Positions 1 through 7,800 of a stretch of 64,000 bases of DNA are shown here, piece by piece (the stretch's first letter is position 1; each line of letters opens with the position of its first letter). The DNA lies in the NCBI RefSeq assembly GCF_000384295.1, contig NZ_KB913037.1, positions 4,102,868 through 4,166,867 of the forward strand. The letters run 5' to 3'. Position numbers and translations under genes: made by a program. Under the pieces are notes generated by a model. That model saw nothing but the letters and a program-made list of their open reading frames with translations, was not told the origin of the DNA and did not search any database. Source of the DNA: Amycolatopsis balhimycina FH 1894 (GTDB taxonomy: Bacteria; Actinomycetota; Actinomycetes; Mycobacteriales; Pseudonocardiaceae).

Positions 1-523
1 GCAATCCACACAGGACACCAGAGTGCCCAAGGTCTGGTCCCCATGCGGGCAGCACCACGCGGAAGCGCGACCACGACAGCCACGCGCAGAACAACTGCGT
101 GCGCCGCCCGCCGACTCGAGGGCCCTCACCCCAGTCGAACTGCATCCACATCCCCGGCTCCGGGGTCCACGGCCGGTACTTGCGGCGGTGGCCGGCCTTC
201 CACGCTGCTTTCGCCTCGGCGACCGCGCGTCGGGTTGTGCGGTCGGTGCCGGTGAACCCCATCGCGACCAGCCGCTGATGCACCACATCGGCGCGGACCC
301 GGCCCTGGGAGTTCGCCACCAGTTCCTCGATCTTGCCCAGGAACGGGTCGATCCCACGAGCCCGCCGCGCCGGGGTGAACGGGTCACCACCCGCGTCGCG
401 GATCGCGACATAACGGGCGACGGTCTTCTCATCCACCCCCGCCAGCTCCGCTGCCGAGTGCGCACAGCGTGTCAAATCGAACGCTTCCAAGATGTCCATG
501 ATTTCCCTGTCAGACTTGGTCAA
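1..523 (-). pseudogene. istA: IS21-family transposase IstA, partial and apparently frameshifted
   Basis: This is the N-terminal part of a DDE transposase. An HTH segment (AELAGVDEKTVARYV) is followed by a linker and the start of the rve-type catalytic core, where WMQFDWGEG holds the first catalytic Asp. Translation may begin at TTG 523 (AGGAG four bases upstream) or ATG 499. Near positions 39-42 a run of four C on the plus strand puts the frame one base out: the current frame reads W-G-P-D-L, while dropping one base restores the family-like WDQTLGTLVSCVD. Either the copy is decayed or the base is a sequencing error. The gene continues beyond the left edge. Confidence 0.75.
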
Positions 524-628
524 GGGACTCCTCCGGCCGCACGGGCGGGCAACTGATCAGCAACCAGAGCCAACCCCCGCCGGAGGGGTCCCTACCTGCA
601 TTGATGTCAGGGCGTTGTCCCGGAGATC

Positions 629-721
629 TCATGTCCATCGACCCGGAGATTTCATGTCCGCCCACCCGGACCGAACTGTCCGCCCACCCGGATTTTTTCA
701 TGTCCGCTGGCACCGGGGACA
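629..721. repeat. IS21 terminal transposase-binding repeat array
   Basis: About four related copies of a TGTCC-N5-ACCCGGA-type unit occur near 629-648, 652-670, 676-692 and 698-717, spaced roughly 22-25 bases, three of them preceded by TCA. Multiple subterminal repeats of this kind are typical of IS21 ends, where they are thought to bind IstA. The outermost copy is the most divergent and touches the element boundary. Confidence 0.7.
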
Positions 722-923
722 ACCGACTAGTCACGGCCACCGAGCCATGCTCGGTCCACTCTTGCCCGATAACAAGATCACCGACTCGGGCCCACGCAAT
801 AGGCTCGCCGCACCAACCGTCATACAAAATCGCGCCGCTCATGTTCCTATCCTGCACTGACGACCCCAGCATTGCGCTGCGCTGGCGGACCGTGACGGCG
901 TGCATCACCTCGAGCTTGGCCAC
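722..923 (-). pseudogene. Unknown gene interrupted by the IS element
   Basis: A frame opening at GTG 923, with AAGGA about seven bases upstream, encodes roughly 67 residues (including MSGAILYDGWCGEPIAW) before it meets the IS end at 721. Codon use becomes AT-richer than in the surrounding genes. It is probably a small accessory gene disrupted by the insertion. I recognise no family, and the remainder is outside the window. Confidence 0.35.
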
Positions 924-1232
924 CTACGTGTCCTTACCGCCAGGAATGCCGCACGGCGTCCGACGTCCTGCAGGTTCAGGTAGGCGGCAGGCGAAGCTAT
1001 TGATCTCGGTGACCTGGGGCGGCTCGGGGCAGTCGGCTGAGACCAATTCCTCGGAGCCGCTTTCTGACCCCGCAACCACACCTCGGCTTCCTCGTCGACG
1101 AGGGCACTAGCGTGAGCCAACTCTGGACCGGAGAGTCGCGCGGCCAATACGGGGCGAGTACAGACGCAACTACCCACAGCATGACTGATCAACTCATGCA
1201 TCGGCCCGGCCCACAAGACCACATATAACAAA
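924..1232. other. Non-coding or decayed accessory DNA
   Basis: I see no convincing gene. Open frames exist on the minus strand, but they lack family-like sequence and one runs through the terminator hairpins. Base composition is lower in GC than the flanking core genes. The stretch probably represents remnants of horizontally acquired DNA beside tRNA-Ala. Confidence 0.4.
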
Positions 1233-1282
1233 ATGGACACGAACCAATGGTTCGTGTCCAAGAACCCGAGAGTTCGGGTTCT
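1233..1282 (-). terminator. Tandem terminator hairpins downstream of tRNA-Ala
   Basis: Two perfect inverted repeats lie back to back. The one at 1261-1282 has 9-bp arms (AGAACCCGA) and a 4-base loop. The one at 1233-1259 has 13-bp arms with one central base and is followed, reading leftward, by TTTTGTTAT. The second is a textbook Rho-independent terminator for minus-strand transcription and should end the tRNA-Ala transcript. Confidence 0.8.
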
Positions 1283-1291
1283 GACAAGTTG

Positions 1292-1364
1292 TGGAGCTGA
1301 GGGGAATCGAACCCCTGACCTTCTCGATGCGAACGAGACGCGCTACCAACTGCGCTACAGCCCC
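1292..1364 (-). tRNA. tRNA-Ala (anticodon CGC)
   Basis: The minus strand folds into a standard cloverleaf. The acceptor GGGGCTG pairs with CAGCTCC (one G-T pair), the anticodon stem TCTCG/CGAGA carries the loop TTCGCAT with anticodon CGC, and a T-arm contains GGTTCGATTCC. The discriminator base is A and CCA is not encoded. Accessory-looking DNA lies downstream of its 3' end, but no attachment-site duplication was found. Confidence 0.95.
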
Positions 1365-1418
1365 TTGATCGTGCTCGTAGAGCTTAGCAGCGCCCTACGA
1401 GCACCTCACGCAGGGGGG

Positions 1419-2267
1419 TCACTCTCCGACCGCACGCCGGTATGGCCCGGTCCCCGGCTCGTCGAGCTCCTCGAACGCCGGGTCCTCGTCGTCGAGGTCG
1501 ACGACCACCGCGCTGCGGCGGACGCGGGATGTCGGGGACGGGCGGCGCTCGACCACCTCGCGGCGGACCGGCTCCACGACCTCGACGTCCTCGACCTCCG
1601 TGCGCTCCTCCTCCACCGAAGGCGCAGACGAAGACGAAGGCGCCGCAACGGAACCCGGAGAAGACGGGCGCCGCGGCGCGCGGGTGCTGTTGAAGCGGGC
1701 GAGGCGGCGCTGCCGGATCTCCTCCTCGATGCGCACCTGGCGGCGCAGGTACACGAGGTAACCGACGAGCACGACGTCGACCGCGCCGTGGCCCCACCAC
1801 ACCAGCGGGATGACGAAGCCGGCGACGGCCGCCGTGGCCACCGCGATCACCAGGAGGATGACGACGACGCGCTGCCGGAAGCTGTACTTCGCGCGGGCTG
1901 CGATCTCGGCGGCTTCGGGGTCGAAACCACCCCGGCCGGGACGGTAGCCCGACCGGTCGCGTTCGGCCCGCGAACCGCGCTTGGGCTGCGGGAGCGGCTC
2001 CGGTTCGGGTTCCGGCTCGTCGACGTCGTCCTCAAGTTCGAGCTCGGCCTCCAGCTCGGCGAGGTCGTCCTCGACCGAGGGCCGGGACTTCCCGGGATCG
2101 GACATGGCGAATTCCTCCCGGTCTTCGTTGCGTCCACTACGTACGACCCTGGCCGCGAGCGCCGAGTCGGCCGTCCTCGCGACCTGCTGCCGCCGGCGCG
2201 CGACCATAGGCACGAGAACGACGAGCCATGCCGCGGCGAGCGCGACGATGATCACGGAGCTGGGCAT
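1419..2267 (-). CDS. glpR: Divisome membrane protein SepX/GlpR
   Basis: A 282-aa membrane protein of the SepX/GlpR family. TM1 lies at about residues 4-24, an acidic, Pro/Glu-rich linker at about 66-92, a pair of TM helices at about 134-156 and 160-175, and a charged low-complexity tail follows. In Corynebacterium GlpR is the membrane receptor of the gephyrin-like protein Glp at the septum; in Streptomyces SepX is a divisome component. The glp homologue lies two genes upstream on the same strand, matching the conserved galU-glp-GNAT-glpR order. ATG 2267 has GGAGG about nine bases upstream. Function is assigned from family and context. Confidence 0.85.
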   Translation of the reverse strand: MPSSVIIVALAAAWLVVLVPMVARRRQQVARTADSALAARVVRSGRNEDREEFAMSDPGKSRPSVEDDLAELEAELELEDDVDEPEPEPEPLPQPKRGSRAERDRSGYRPGRGGFDPEAAEIAARAKYSFRQRVVVILLVIAVATAAVAGFVIPLVWWGHGAVDVVLVGYLVYLRRQVRIEEEIRQRRLARFNSTRAPRRPSSPGSVAAPSSSSAPSVEEERTEVEDVEVVEPVRREVVERRPSPTSRVRRSAVVVDLDDEDPAFEELDEPGTGPYRRAVGE

Positions 2268-2430
2268 CTCCCGTCACCTCCCCCGATCCTTCCACCACGA
2301 ATCACGTTAGTCACAGGAGTAACAGATCGGACGGAGACTCGCCGGGTTCGATCACGGAAAAGCCTCACCGGATTAGGTGAAACTCACAGCATGTGGTAAC
2401 GCGGCTACTGACCCGGGTGGGTAATCACCT

Positions 2431-3099
2431 TCAGGCGTAGTCGGCGCGGCCCGCCGCGACCAGCCGCGACACCAGCCCGGACCCGGTCTCCTCGCGCGTG
2501 ACGGCGTAGCAATAGTGGTCCCGCCAAGAGCCTGCGACGTCGAGGTAACGCTCGAACAGCCCCTCCTGCCGATAGCCCGCCTTCGTGAGAACTCGCAGGC
2601 TGGCGGCGTTTTCCGGTCGCACGGTGGCCTCCAGCCGGTGCAGCCCGGCCGGGCCGAAGGCGTGGTCGGTGACCAGGGCGACGGCGGCCGTCGCGACCCC
2701 GCCGCGGACCACTTCGGACGACACCCAGTAGCCGATCCAGGCCGACCGCAGTGACGCCCGGATGACGTTACCCACCGTGATCTGACCGGCCAGACGACCG
2801 TCCAGGGTGATGGTGAACGGCAGGCACTGACCACGCCGAGCGAGCGAACGTAACGCCGCCCACTGCGACGGCCACGACCAGAAGGCGTTGCGTTCCGGCC
2901 ACGGGCCGACGCCGGTCGGCTCCCACATCTCGAGGTGCGCCCGGTCCCGGAGCCGGATCCGGCTCCACTCACCGGCGTCGCGCAGCCGGACCGGCCGGAT
3001 CGCGACCTCGCCCGCGGGCACCCGCAGCGGGCCCAGCCGGGCCGGCCAGCCCGGGTGCCGGCTTTCGACCGGGTAGGACACGCCCGACACGGAGTTCAT
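2431..3099 (-). CDS. rimJ: GNAT N-acetyltransferase, RimJ-like
   Basis: A 222-aa acetyl-CoA-dependent N-acetyltransferase of the RimJ/RimL type. An N-terminal RPVRLRDAGEW segment leads the fold, the acetyl-CoA-binding region lies around VVRGGVATAAVALVTDHAF, and the C-terminal RLEATVRPENAASLRVLTKA with GYRQEGLFERYL is characteristic of RimJ/L relatives. Its ATG overlaps the glp stop (TGATG), so the two are translationally coupled. The same gene sits between moeA1/glp and Rv0996/glpR in M. tuberculosis. The substrate is unknown; ribosomal S5 N-terminal acetylation is known only for the E. coli relative. Confidence 0.8.
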   Translation of the reverse strand: MNSVSGVSYPVESRHPGWPARLGPLRVPAGEVAIRPVRLRDAGEWSRIRLRDRAHLEMWEPTGVGPWPERNAFWSWPSQWAALRSLARRGQCLPFTITLDGRLAGQITVGNVIRASLRSAWIGYWVSSEVVRGGVATAAVALVTDHAFGPAGLHRLEATVRPENAASLRVLTKAGYRQEGLFERYLDVAGSWRDHYCYAVTREETGSGLVSRLVAAGRADYA

Positions 3100-4376
3100 C
3101 AGGCCCGTTGCGCCAGGAAGGTGACCTGGACCTGTTCGCCCGCGGACACCTCGGTCAGCTCCTCCGGCACGTTGATCAGGCAGTTCGCTTCGGCCAGCGA
3201 CGCGAGCAAGTGCGCCCCGGACTGGCCGAGCGGCTGGACCAGGTACTCGCCGTTGGACTCGTCGCGCAGCAGCTGGCCGCGCAGGAACCCGCGCCTGCCC
3301 TCGGTCGACGTGATCGGCGACAGCAGCCGCGCCCCGACGATCCGGCGGTGCGGGTTCCGGGTCCCGCGCGCCGCGCGGATCAGCGGACGCACCAGCACCT
3401 CGAACACGACCAGCGCGCTCATCGGGTTGCCCGGGATGAGGAACGTCGGCACCGAGTCGGGGCCGAGCCTGCCGAAGCCCTGGACCGAGCCGGGGTGCAT
3501 CGCCACCCGCGTCATGTCGATCCGGCCGAGGTCGGACAGCGCGGCGTGGACCTCGTCGCCGGTGGCGCCCCCGGCGCCGCCCGCGACCACGACGATCTCC
3601 GACATCAGCAGCCGGCCCTCGACGATCTCCCGCAGCCGCTTCGGCTCGCTCGGCACGATGCCGACCCGGCTGACCTCGGCACCCGCGTCCCGGGCGGCCG
3701 CGGACAGCGCGTACGAGTTGACGTCGTAGACCTGCCCGACCGACGGCGTCCGGTCGACGTCGACCAGTTCGTCGCCGACGGACACGATCGACACCCGCGG
3801 CCGCGGGTAGACGAGGACCTTCGCCCGGCCGACGGCGGCCAGCAGGCCCACCTGCGCCGAGCCGATCGTGTCGCCGCGGCGCACCGCGACGTCGCCGATC
3901 TGGACGTCCTCGCCGGCCCGGCGCACGTATCCCGCCGACGGCACCGAGCGGTGCACGGTGACGCGGGCCTGGTGCCCGTCGGTGTAGGCGAGCGGCACGA
4001 CCGCGTCGGCGAGTGTCGGCAGCGGCGCGCCGGTGTCGACCCGCACGGCCTGGCCGGGCTGGAGCCGCCGCGGCTGGCGCGAGCCCGCCGCGATCTCCCC
4101 GACGACCGGCAGCTGCACCGGCTCCTGCCCGGCGGTGCGCACGTCGACGCTGCGCACGGCGTACCCGTCGATCGCGGCCTGGTCGAACCCGGGCAGCGCG
4201 TGCTCGGCGACCACCTCCTCGGCGCAGAGCAGCCCCTGGGCCTCGGAGATCGCCACGCGCACCGGCTGAGGCCGGACGGCGGCGTCCAAGGTCATCAAGA
4301 TCTGCGCGTCGACCGAGCGCAGCTCGGCCTCGTCCCCGGCCACCTCGGGCCGCGCCGCGTCGAGGGATTCCGTCAT
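3099..4376 (-). CDS. glp: Gephyrin-like protein Glp / MoeA family
   Basis: A 425-aa MoeA/gephyrin homologue. Recognisable parts are the N-terminal PGFDQAAIDGYAV, the MPT-binding-type domain with VSIVSVGDELVD, the GGAGGATGDEV segment, and PTFLIPGNPMSALV. Canonical MoeA has a serine-rich SGGVSVGD loop and a MKPGKP stretch; here these are altered (AMHPGSV), as expected for the actinobacterial Glp branch, whose Corynebacterium member acts in cell division with FtsZ and GlpR. Molybdenum insertion remains possible, and molybdo-enzyme and moaB genes are nearby. ATG 4376 overlaps the galU stop as ATGA, which favours it over an upstream in-frame start. Confidence 0.85.
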   Translation of the reverse strand: MTESLDAARPEVAGDEAELRSVDAQILMTLDAAVRPQPVRVAISEAQGLLCAEEVVAEHALPGFDQAAIDGYAVRSVDVRTAGQEPVQLPVVGEIAAGSRQPRRLQPGQAVRVDTGAPLPTLADAVVPLAYTDGHQARVTVHRSVPSAGYVRRAGEDVQIGDVAVRRGDTIGSAQVGLLAAVGRAKVLVYPRPRVSIVSVGDELVDVDRTPSVGQVYDVNSYALSAAARDAGAEVSRVGIVPSEPKRLREIVEGRLLMSEIVVVAGGAGGATGDEVHAALSDLGRIDMTRVAMHPGSVQGFGRLGPDSVPTFLIPGNPMSALVVFEVLVRPLIRAARGTRNPHRRIVGARLLSPITSTEGRRGFLRGQLLRDESNGEYLVQPLGQSGAHLLASLAEANCLINVPEELTEVSAGEQVQVTFLAQRA

Positions 4377-5278
4377 GGGCGCTCTGTCCCGAGCCGTTCC
4401 GTCAGCCACGCCCGTAAAGATGGACCGTACTCGGGCGTTTCAAGCGCGAAATCGACCGCGGCACGCAGGAAACCACCCGGATTCCCCAGGTCGTGGCGGC
4501 CGCCGCGGTGGACGACGACGTGCACCGGGTGTCCCTCGCTGATCAGCAGCGCGACCGCGTCGGTCAGCTGCAGCTCGCCGCCGCTGCCCGGGGTGATCCG
4601 CTTCAGCGCGTCGAAGATCGCCCGGTCGAGCAGGTAGCGCCCGGCCGCGGCGTAGGTCGACGGCGCGTCCTCCGGCTTCGGCTTCTCGACCATCCCGTGC
4701 ACCCGCTTGACGTCTTCGTCGTCGGTGTCGGTGACGTCGAAGACGCCGTACGGCGAGATCTCGGCCTTCGGGATGTCGAACGCGCACAGCACGCTGCCGC
4801 CGTACTGGGCGCGGACCGCGCTCATCCGGTCCAGCACGCCGGTGGGCAGCACCAGGTCGTCCGGGAGCAGCACGGCGACGGCCTCGTCGTCGGGCTTCAG
4901 GTTCGGTTCGGCCTGCGCGACGGCGTGGCCGAGGCCGAGCGCCTGCTCCTGGATGGCGGTCTCGACGGCCAGCAGCTCCGACCCGCGGCGCACCTTGGCG
5001 AGCAGCTCGGTCTTGCCCTTGGCCTCGAGGTTCTGCTCCAGCTCGGGCTGCTTCTCGAAGTACTTGACGACCGCGTCCTTGCCCGGCGAGGTCACGATGA
5101 CCAGGCGTTCCGCACCCGCGGCGGCGGCCTCCGCCGCGACCAGCTCGATCCCCGGGGTGTCCACCACCGGCAGCAGTTCCTTGGGCACGGCCTTCGTCGC
5201 CGGAAGGAACCGTGTCCCCAGGCCGGCGGCAGGCACGATGGCGGTTCTGAACGTCTGGGTGGTTGCGGCGCCCGTCAT
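4373..5278 (-). CDS. galU: UTP-glucose-1-phosphate uridylyltransferase
   Basis: A 301-aa GalU making UDP-glucose from UTP and glucose-1-phosphate in the cytosol, for cell-envelope glycans and the Leloir pathway (galT lies at 18106-19188). The nucleotide-binding signature PAAGLGTRFLPATKAVPKE is near the N-terminus; VLLPDDLV, YGVFDV and VEKPKPEDAPS follow, and LQLTDA closes the fold. ATG 5278 gives the expected length. It heads the galU-glp-GNAT cluster and is divergent, across 24 bp, from the cyclo-ligase gene. Confidence 0.95.
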   Translation of the reverse strand: MTGAATTQTFRTAIVPAAGLGTRFLPATKAVPKELLPVVDTPGIELVAAEAAAAGAERLVIVTSPGKDAVVKYFEKQPELEQNLEAKGKTELLAKVRRGSELLAVETAIQEQALGLGHAVAQAEPNLKPDDEAVAVLLPDDLVLPTGVLDRMSAVRAQYGGSVLCAFDIPKAEISPYGVFDVTDTDDEDVKRVHGMVEKPKPEDAPSTYAAAGRYLLDRAIFDALKRITPGSGGELQLTDAVALLISEGHPVHVVVHRGGRHDLGNPGGFLRAAVDFALETPEYGPSLRAWLTERLGTERP

Positions 5279-5302
5279 GGGCGCAAAGCCTAACGTGAGG
5301 TC

Positions 5303-5893
5303 ATGCATGCGCTGGGCAATGAGCACCTGAGCAAGCCGGAGTGGCGCGACCGGCTGACGCGCGCGCGGGCGGACCAGACGGCCGAATCCCACGCCCGCGA
5401 AGCATCCGCGCTGGTCAGCATGGTGTCGAAGGTCACAGTGAGGACTGTGTGCGCCTACCTGCCGTTCGGCACCGAACCGGGCACGACCGCCCTCGTCGAC
5501 GCGCTCGCGGCCGGGGGCGCGCGAGTGCTGCTGCCGGTGATCCTGCCGGAGCCGGGTCCGCTCGACTGGGCCGAGTACACGGGCGAGGCCGACCTCGTGC
5601 CCAGCCGGTTCCGCGGCATCCGCGAGCCCGGCGGGAAACGCCTGGGTACCGGCGCCGTGGGGGCGGCGGAGCTGATCTTGGTGCCCGCGCTGGCCGTGGA
5701 CCACCGGGGCGTCCGGCTCGGCCGGGGCGCCGGCCACTACGATCGCTCGCTGGTGTTCGCCGCGGCCGGCGCGACGCTGCTGGCGGTGGTCCGCGACGAA
5801 GAGCTGGTCGAACGGCTGCCCGGGGAACCTCACGACGTGCGCATGAGCGGGGCCTTGACACCGGGTCGAGGCGTGCTCGAGCTGCCGATGTGA
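5303..5893 (+). CDS. 5-formyltetrahydrofolate cyclo-ligase
   Basis: A 196-aa MTHFS-family enzyme that converts 5-formyl-THF to 5,10-methenyl-THF with ATP. The diagnostic C-terminal loop RLGRGAGHYDRSL (family GxGxGYYDR) is present, as is VPALAVDHRGVRLG before it. The ATG at 5303 is the only in-frame start near the beginning; its GAGG is close, so initiation may be weak. M. tuberculosis has the homologue (Rv0992c) in the same divergent position beside galU. Confidence 0.9.
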   Translation: MHALGNEHLSKPEWRDRLTRARADQTAESHAREASALVSMVSKVTVRTVCAYLPFGTEPGTTALVDALAAGGARVLLPVILPEPGPLDWAEYTGEADLVPSRFRGIREPGGKRLGTGAVGAAELILVPALAVDHRGVRLGRGAGHYDRSLVFAAAGATLLAVVRDEELVERLPGEPHDVRMSGALTPGRGVLELPM

Positions 5894-5938
5894 GCAACGA
5901 GGAATTGCTTTCGGGGAATGCTTTCAAGCACAATCGGG

Positions 5939-5965
5939 TTAGCACTCTGGTCGGATGAGTGCCAG
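5939..5965 (+). promoter_or_regulatory. CIRCE element (HrcA operator)
   Basis: TTAGCACTC, nine bases, then GAGTGCCAG: this matches the CIRCE consensus TTAGCACTC-N9-GAGTGCTAA with two changes in the right arm. It lies 15 bp before the GTG of the zinc-ribbon gene, a typical place for HrcA repression of heat-shock genes. The M. tuberculosis homologue Rv0991c is coregulated with hsp60/hsp70. hrcA itself is not in the window. Confidence 0.85.
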
Positions 5966-5979
5966 CAAAGGAGCCGTCA

Positions 5980-6279
5980 GTGCCTACGTACCAGTACGCC
6001 TGCAAAGAATGCGACCACCGGTTCGAAGCCGTGCAGTCGTTCTCGGACCCCAGCCTGACCGTGTGCCCGCAGTGCTCCGGCGTACTGCGCAAGGTCTTCA
6101 GCGCGGTCGGCGTGGTCTTCAAGGGCAGCGGGTTCTACCGCACCGACTCGCGCGACTCGAGCAAGTCGAGCACCGCGTCGACGCCGGCGAAGACCGAGAC
6201 CAAGACGGAGTCGAAGCCGGACACGAGCGCGGCATCATCCTCCTCGGGTACGACAAAAACGGCCGCCGCGACATCCTGA
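5980..6279 (+). CDS. ruc: FmdB-type zinc-ribbon redox chaperone (Ruc-like)
   Basis: A 99-aa protein. The N-terminal zinc ribbon has two CxxC pairs (CKEC and CPQC) in the FmdB layout PTYQYACKECDHRFE; the C-terminal half is Ser/Thr/Lys-rich and probably disordered. M. tuberculosis Rv0991c, of the same type and genomic position, is an oxidation-activated chaperone that holds unfolded proteins for Hsp70. GTG 5980 is chosen because AAAGGAG lies just upstream; a longer in-frame ATG at 5959 would place the start inside the CIRCE region. Confidence 0.85.
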   Translation: MPTYQYACKECDHRFEAVQSFSDPSLTVCPQCSGVLRKVFSAVGVVFKGSGFYRTDSRDSSKSSTASTPAKTETKTESKPDTSAASSSSGTTKTAAATS

Positions 6280-6410
6280 CGCCGGAGGTTGTCCACAACA
6301 CCCCCGTTGTCCACAGATGCCGGATGCGGCCCTTCCGGCGGCCCGTCCGGCTTCCCTAACGTCGATCTCGTGCGGCACACCGCCGCATCCGATCCGGCCG
6401 AGGGGGCCCC

Positions 6411-7058
6411 GTGGACGTCCTGTCGAAGCTCCACCCTCCCGTTCTCACCCGGCTGCCGGGCAGGCGGACGCGGCTGATCCGCCGCTGGCTCGCCGCCTGC
6501 TTGCTGCTGATCGGGGTGCTGCTGTTCGCCCACCCCGGTTCCGCGCGGGGCGCACCGACGACTCCGACCGTCGTCGCGGCCCGCGACCTCCCTTCCGGCG
6601 CCACCTTGCGCGCCGGCGACGTCCGGCTGGCCGACTTCCCCGACGAAACCCGGCCCGAGGGCGCGCTGAGCACCCTGGATGCCCTCGACGGGCGCCTGCT
6701 GGCGGGCGCCGTCCGTGCCGGTGAACCCCTGACCGACGTCCGCTTGGCCACGGTCCTCCCCGGCTCGGGTGATCCCGGGACGGCGACGGTGCCGGTCCGG
6801 CTGGCCGACGCGGCCGTCGCCGGGTTGCTGGAGCCCGGCCGGCACGTCGACGTCGTGGCCGCGCCCGAACCCGGGACGCCCGCGTCCGTGCTGGCCGCCG
6901 GCGCGACGGTGGTCGAGGTGGGCCGTCAGGACCCGTCACCGAAGGCGCTCGGCCCGCCCGACAAGGGACCGCTCGTGCTGCTTCGACTCCCGGAAGGGAT
7001 CGCGACCAGGGTGGCGGCGGTTTCACTGGAGCGTCCGGTAACGGTTACTCTCCGCTAG
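6411..7058 (+). CDS. SAF-domain membrane-anchored protein (CpaB/RcpC-like)
   Basis: A 215-aa protein with a single N-terminal hydrophobic helix at about residues 26-42, followed by an SAF domain (VVAARDLPSGATLRAGDVRL) and an RcpC-like C-terminal part. SAF proteins of this shape resemble the Flp pilus assembly factor CpaB, but no pilus genes are nearby, so an envelope role is all that can be said. The GTG start follows GAGGGGG at suitable spacing. It precedes mscL by 58 bp on the same strand. Confidence 0.7.
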   Translation: MDVLSKLHPPVLTRLPGRRTRLIRRWLAACLLLIGVLLFAHPGSARGAPTTPTVVAARDLPSGATLRAGDVRLADFPDETRPEGALSTLDALDGRLLAGAVRAGEPLTDVRLATVLPGSGDPGTATVPVRLADAAVAGLLEPGRHVDVVAAPEPGTPASVLAAGATVVEVGRQDPSPKALGPPDKGPLVLLRLPEGIATRVAAVSLERPVTVTLR

Positions 7059-7116
7059 CCCGCACCCGCCGAGACGGGCGACGGCGTCCCCTTCCCCGGT
7101 TCCTGAGGAGAGCAAG

Positions 7117-7530
7117 ATGTTCAAAGGCTTCAAGGACTTCCTGATGCGCGGCAACGTCGTCGACCTCGCCGTCGCGGTGGTCATCGGCTCGGCGTTCACG
7201 GCCATCGTCACGGCGTTCACCAACGGCCTGATCAAGCCGCTGATCAGCACGATCGGCGGCACGGACGCCGCGAACGGCCTCGGCTACCAGATCTTCGACA
7301 ACAACAAAGCCACGTTCTTGGACTTCGGCGGCGTCATCAACGCGGCGATCAACTTCGCGCTGGTCGCGGCGGTGGTCTACTTCGTCATCGTGATGCCGGT
7401 GAAGAAGGTGCAGGAACGCCGCAAGCGCGGCCAGGAGCCGGGCCCGTCGGAGCCGACGGACGTGGAGCTGCTGATCGAGATCCGCGACCTGCTGCGCGCG
7501 CAGCACCAGCGCGGCAACGACCGCGACTGA
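7117..7530 (+). CDS. mscL: Large-conductance mechanosensitive channel
   Basis: A 137-aa MscL, which forms a homopentameric tension-gated pore releasing solutes on osmotic downshock. The N-terminal helix MFKGFKDFLMRGNVVDLAVAV leads into TM1, followed by a periplasmic loop, TM2 (residues about 70-92, ALVAAVVYFVIVMPVKK) and a cytoplasmic helix ending in LLIEIRDLLRAQ. Length is normal. GAGGAG upstream supports the ATG. Confidence 0.97.
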   Translation: MFKGFKDFLMRGNVVDLAVAVVIGSAFTAIVTAFTNGLIKPLISTIGGTDAANGLGYQIFDNNKATFLDFGGVINAAINFALVAAVVYFVIVMPVKKVQERRKRGQEPGPSEPTDVELLIEIRDLLRAQHQRGNDRD

Positions 7531-7535
7531 CGCGG

Positions 7536-7709
7536 TCAGCGGTCGTGGTGCGGCGGCCGGTTCTCCCGGTACCAGTCGTCCGGGAGACCGGAGCGCCGCT
7601 CGGGATCGCGCTCGTCGGAGGTCGTCTCGGGCAGGACGTCCCCGAAGATCTCGTCGACCCGGCGGCGCTGGTCGCTGCTGGCCTTGGGGTCGCGTTTCTG
7701 ACCGGGCAT
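7536..7709 (-). CDS. Small conserved hypothetical protein, 57 aa
   Basis: A short, strongly charged, soluble protein beginning MPGQKRDPKASSDQRRRVDEIFGD and ending in a proline/histidine-rich tail. I think it is real because it has clean codon use, a G-rich ribosome-binding stretch before the ATG, and packs tail-to-tail against mscL with five bases between. Helix-forming residues RRRVDEIFGDVLP are the only visible structure. No function can be assigned. Confidence 0.6.
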   Translation of the reverse strand: MPGQKRDPKASSDQRRRVDEIFGDVLPETTSDERDPERRSGLPDDWYRENRPPHHDR

Positions 7710-7800
7710 ACCCCCAGTCTCCCACGACGCGTTCGTTGACAACTCCAGAGTGAAGCCGGGGGCGACGAAGTCTCCGTCCCCCCGGATCCGCAACGGAAGA

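Larger units (their letters stand above)
1..721 (-). mobile_element. IS21-family insertion sequence, one end only
   Basis: The element reads leftward and leaves the window, so only its istA-proximal end is visible. Support comes from the 5' part of an IstA-type transposase and a terminal array of related repeats ending at 721, where the outward-read strand begins TGTCCCCGG; the TG terminus suits IS21 elements. The partner ATPase gene istB would lie beyond the left edge. The outer boundary is inferred from where the repeats stop; the target duplication cannot be checked because the other end is absent. Confidence 0.75.

Noticed and set aside
1233..2399. A long plus-strand open frame across tRNA-Ala and the glpR gene
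   Set aside because: It is antisense to clear features and is Arg-rich as expected for a GC-rich shadow frame. It has no ribosome-binding site or family-like segments.
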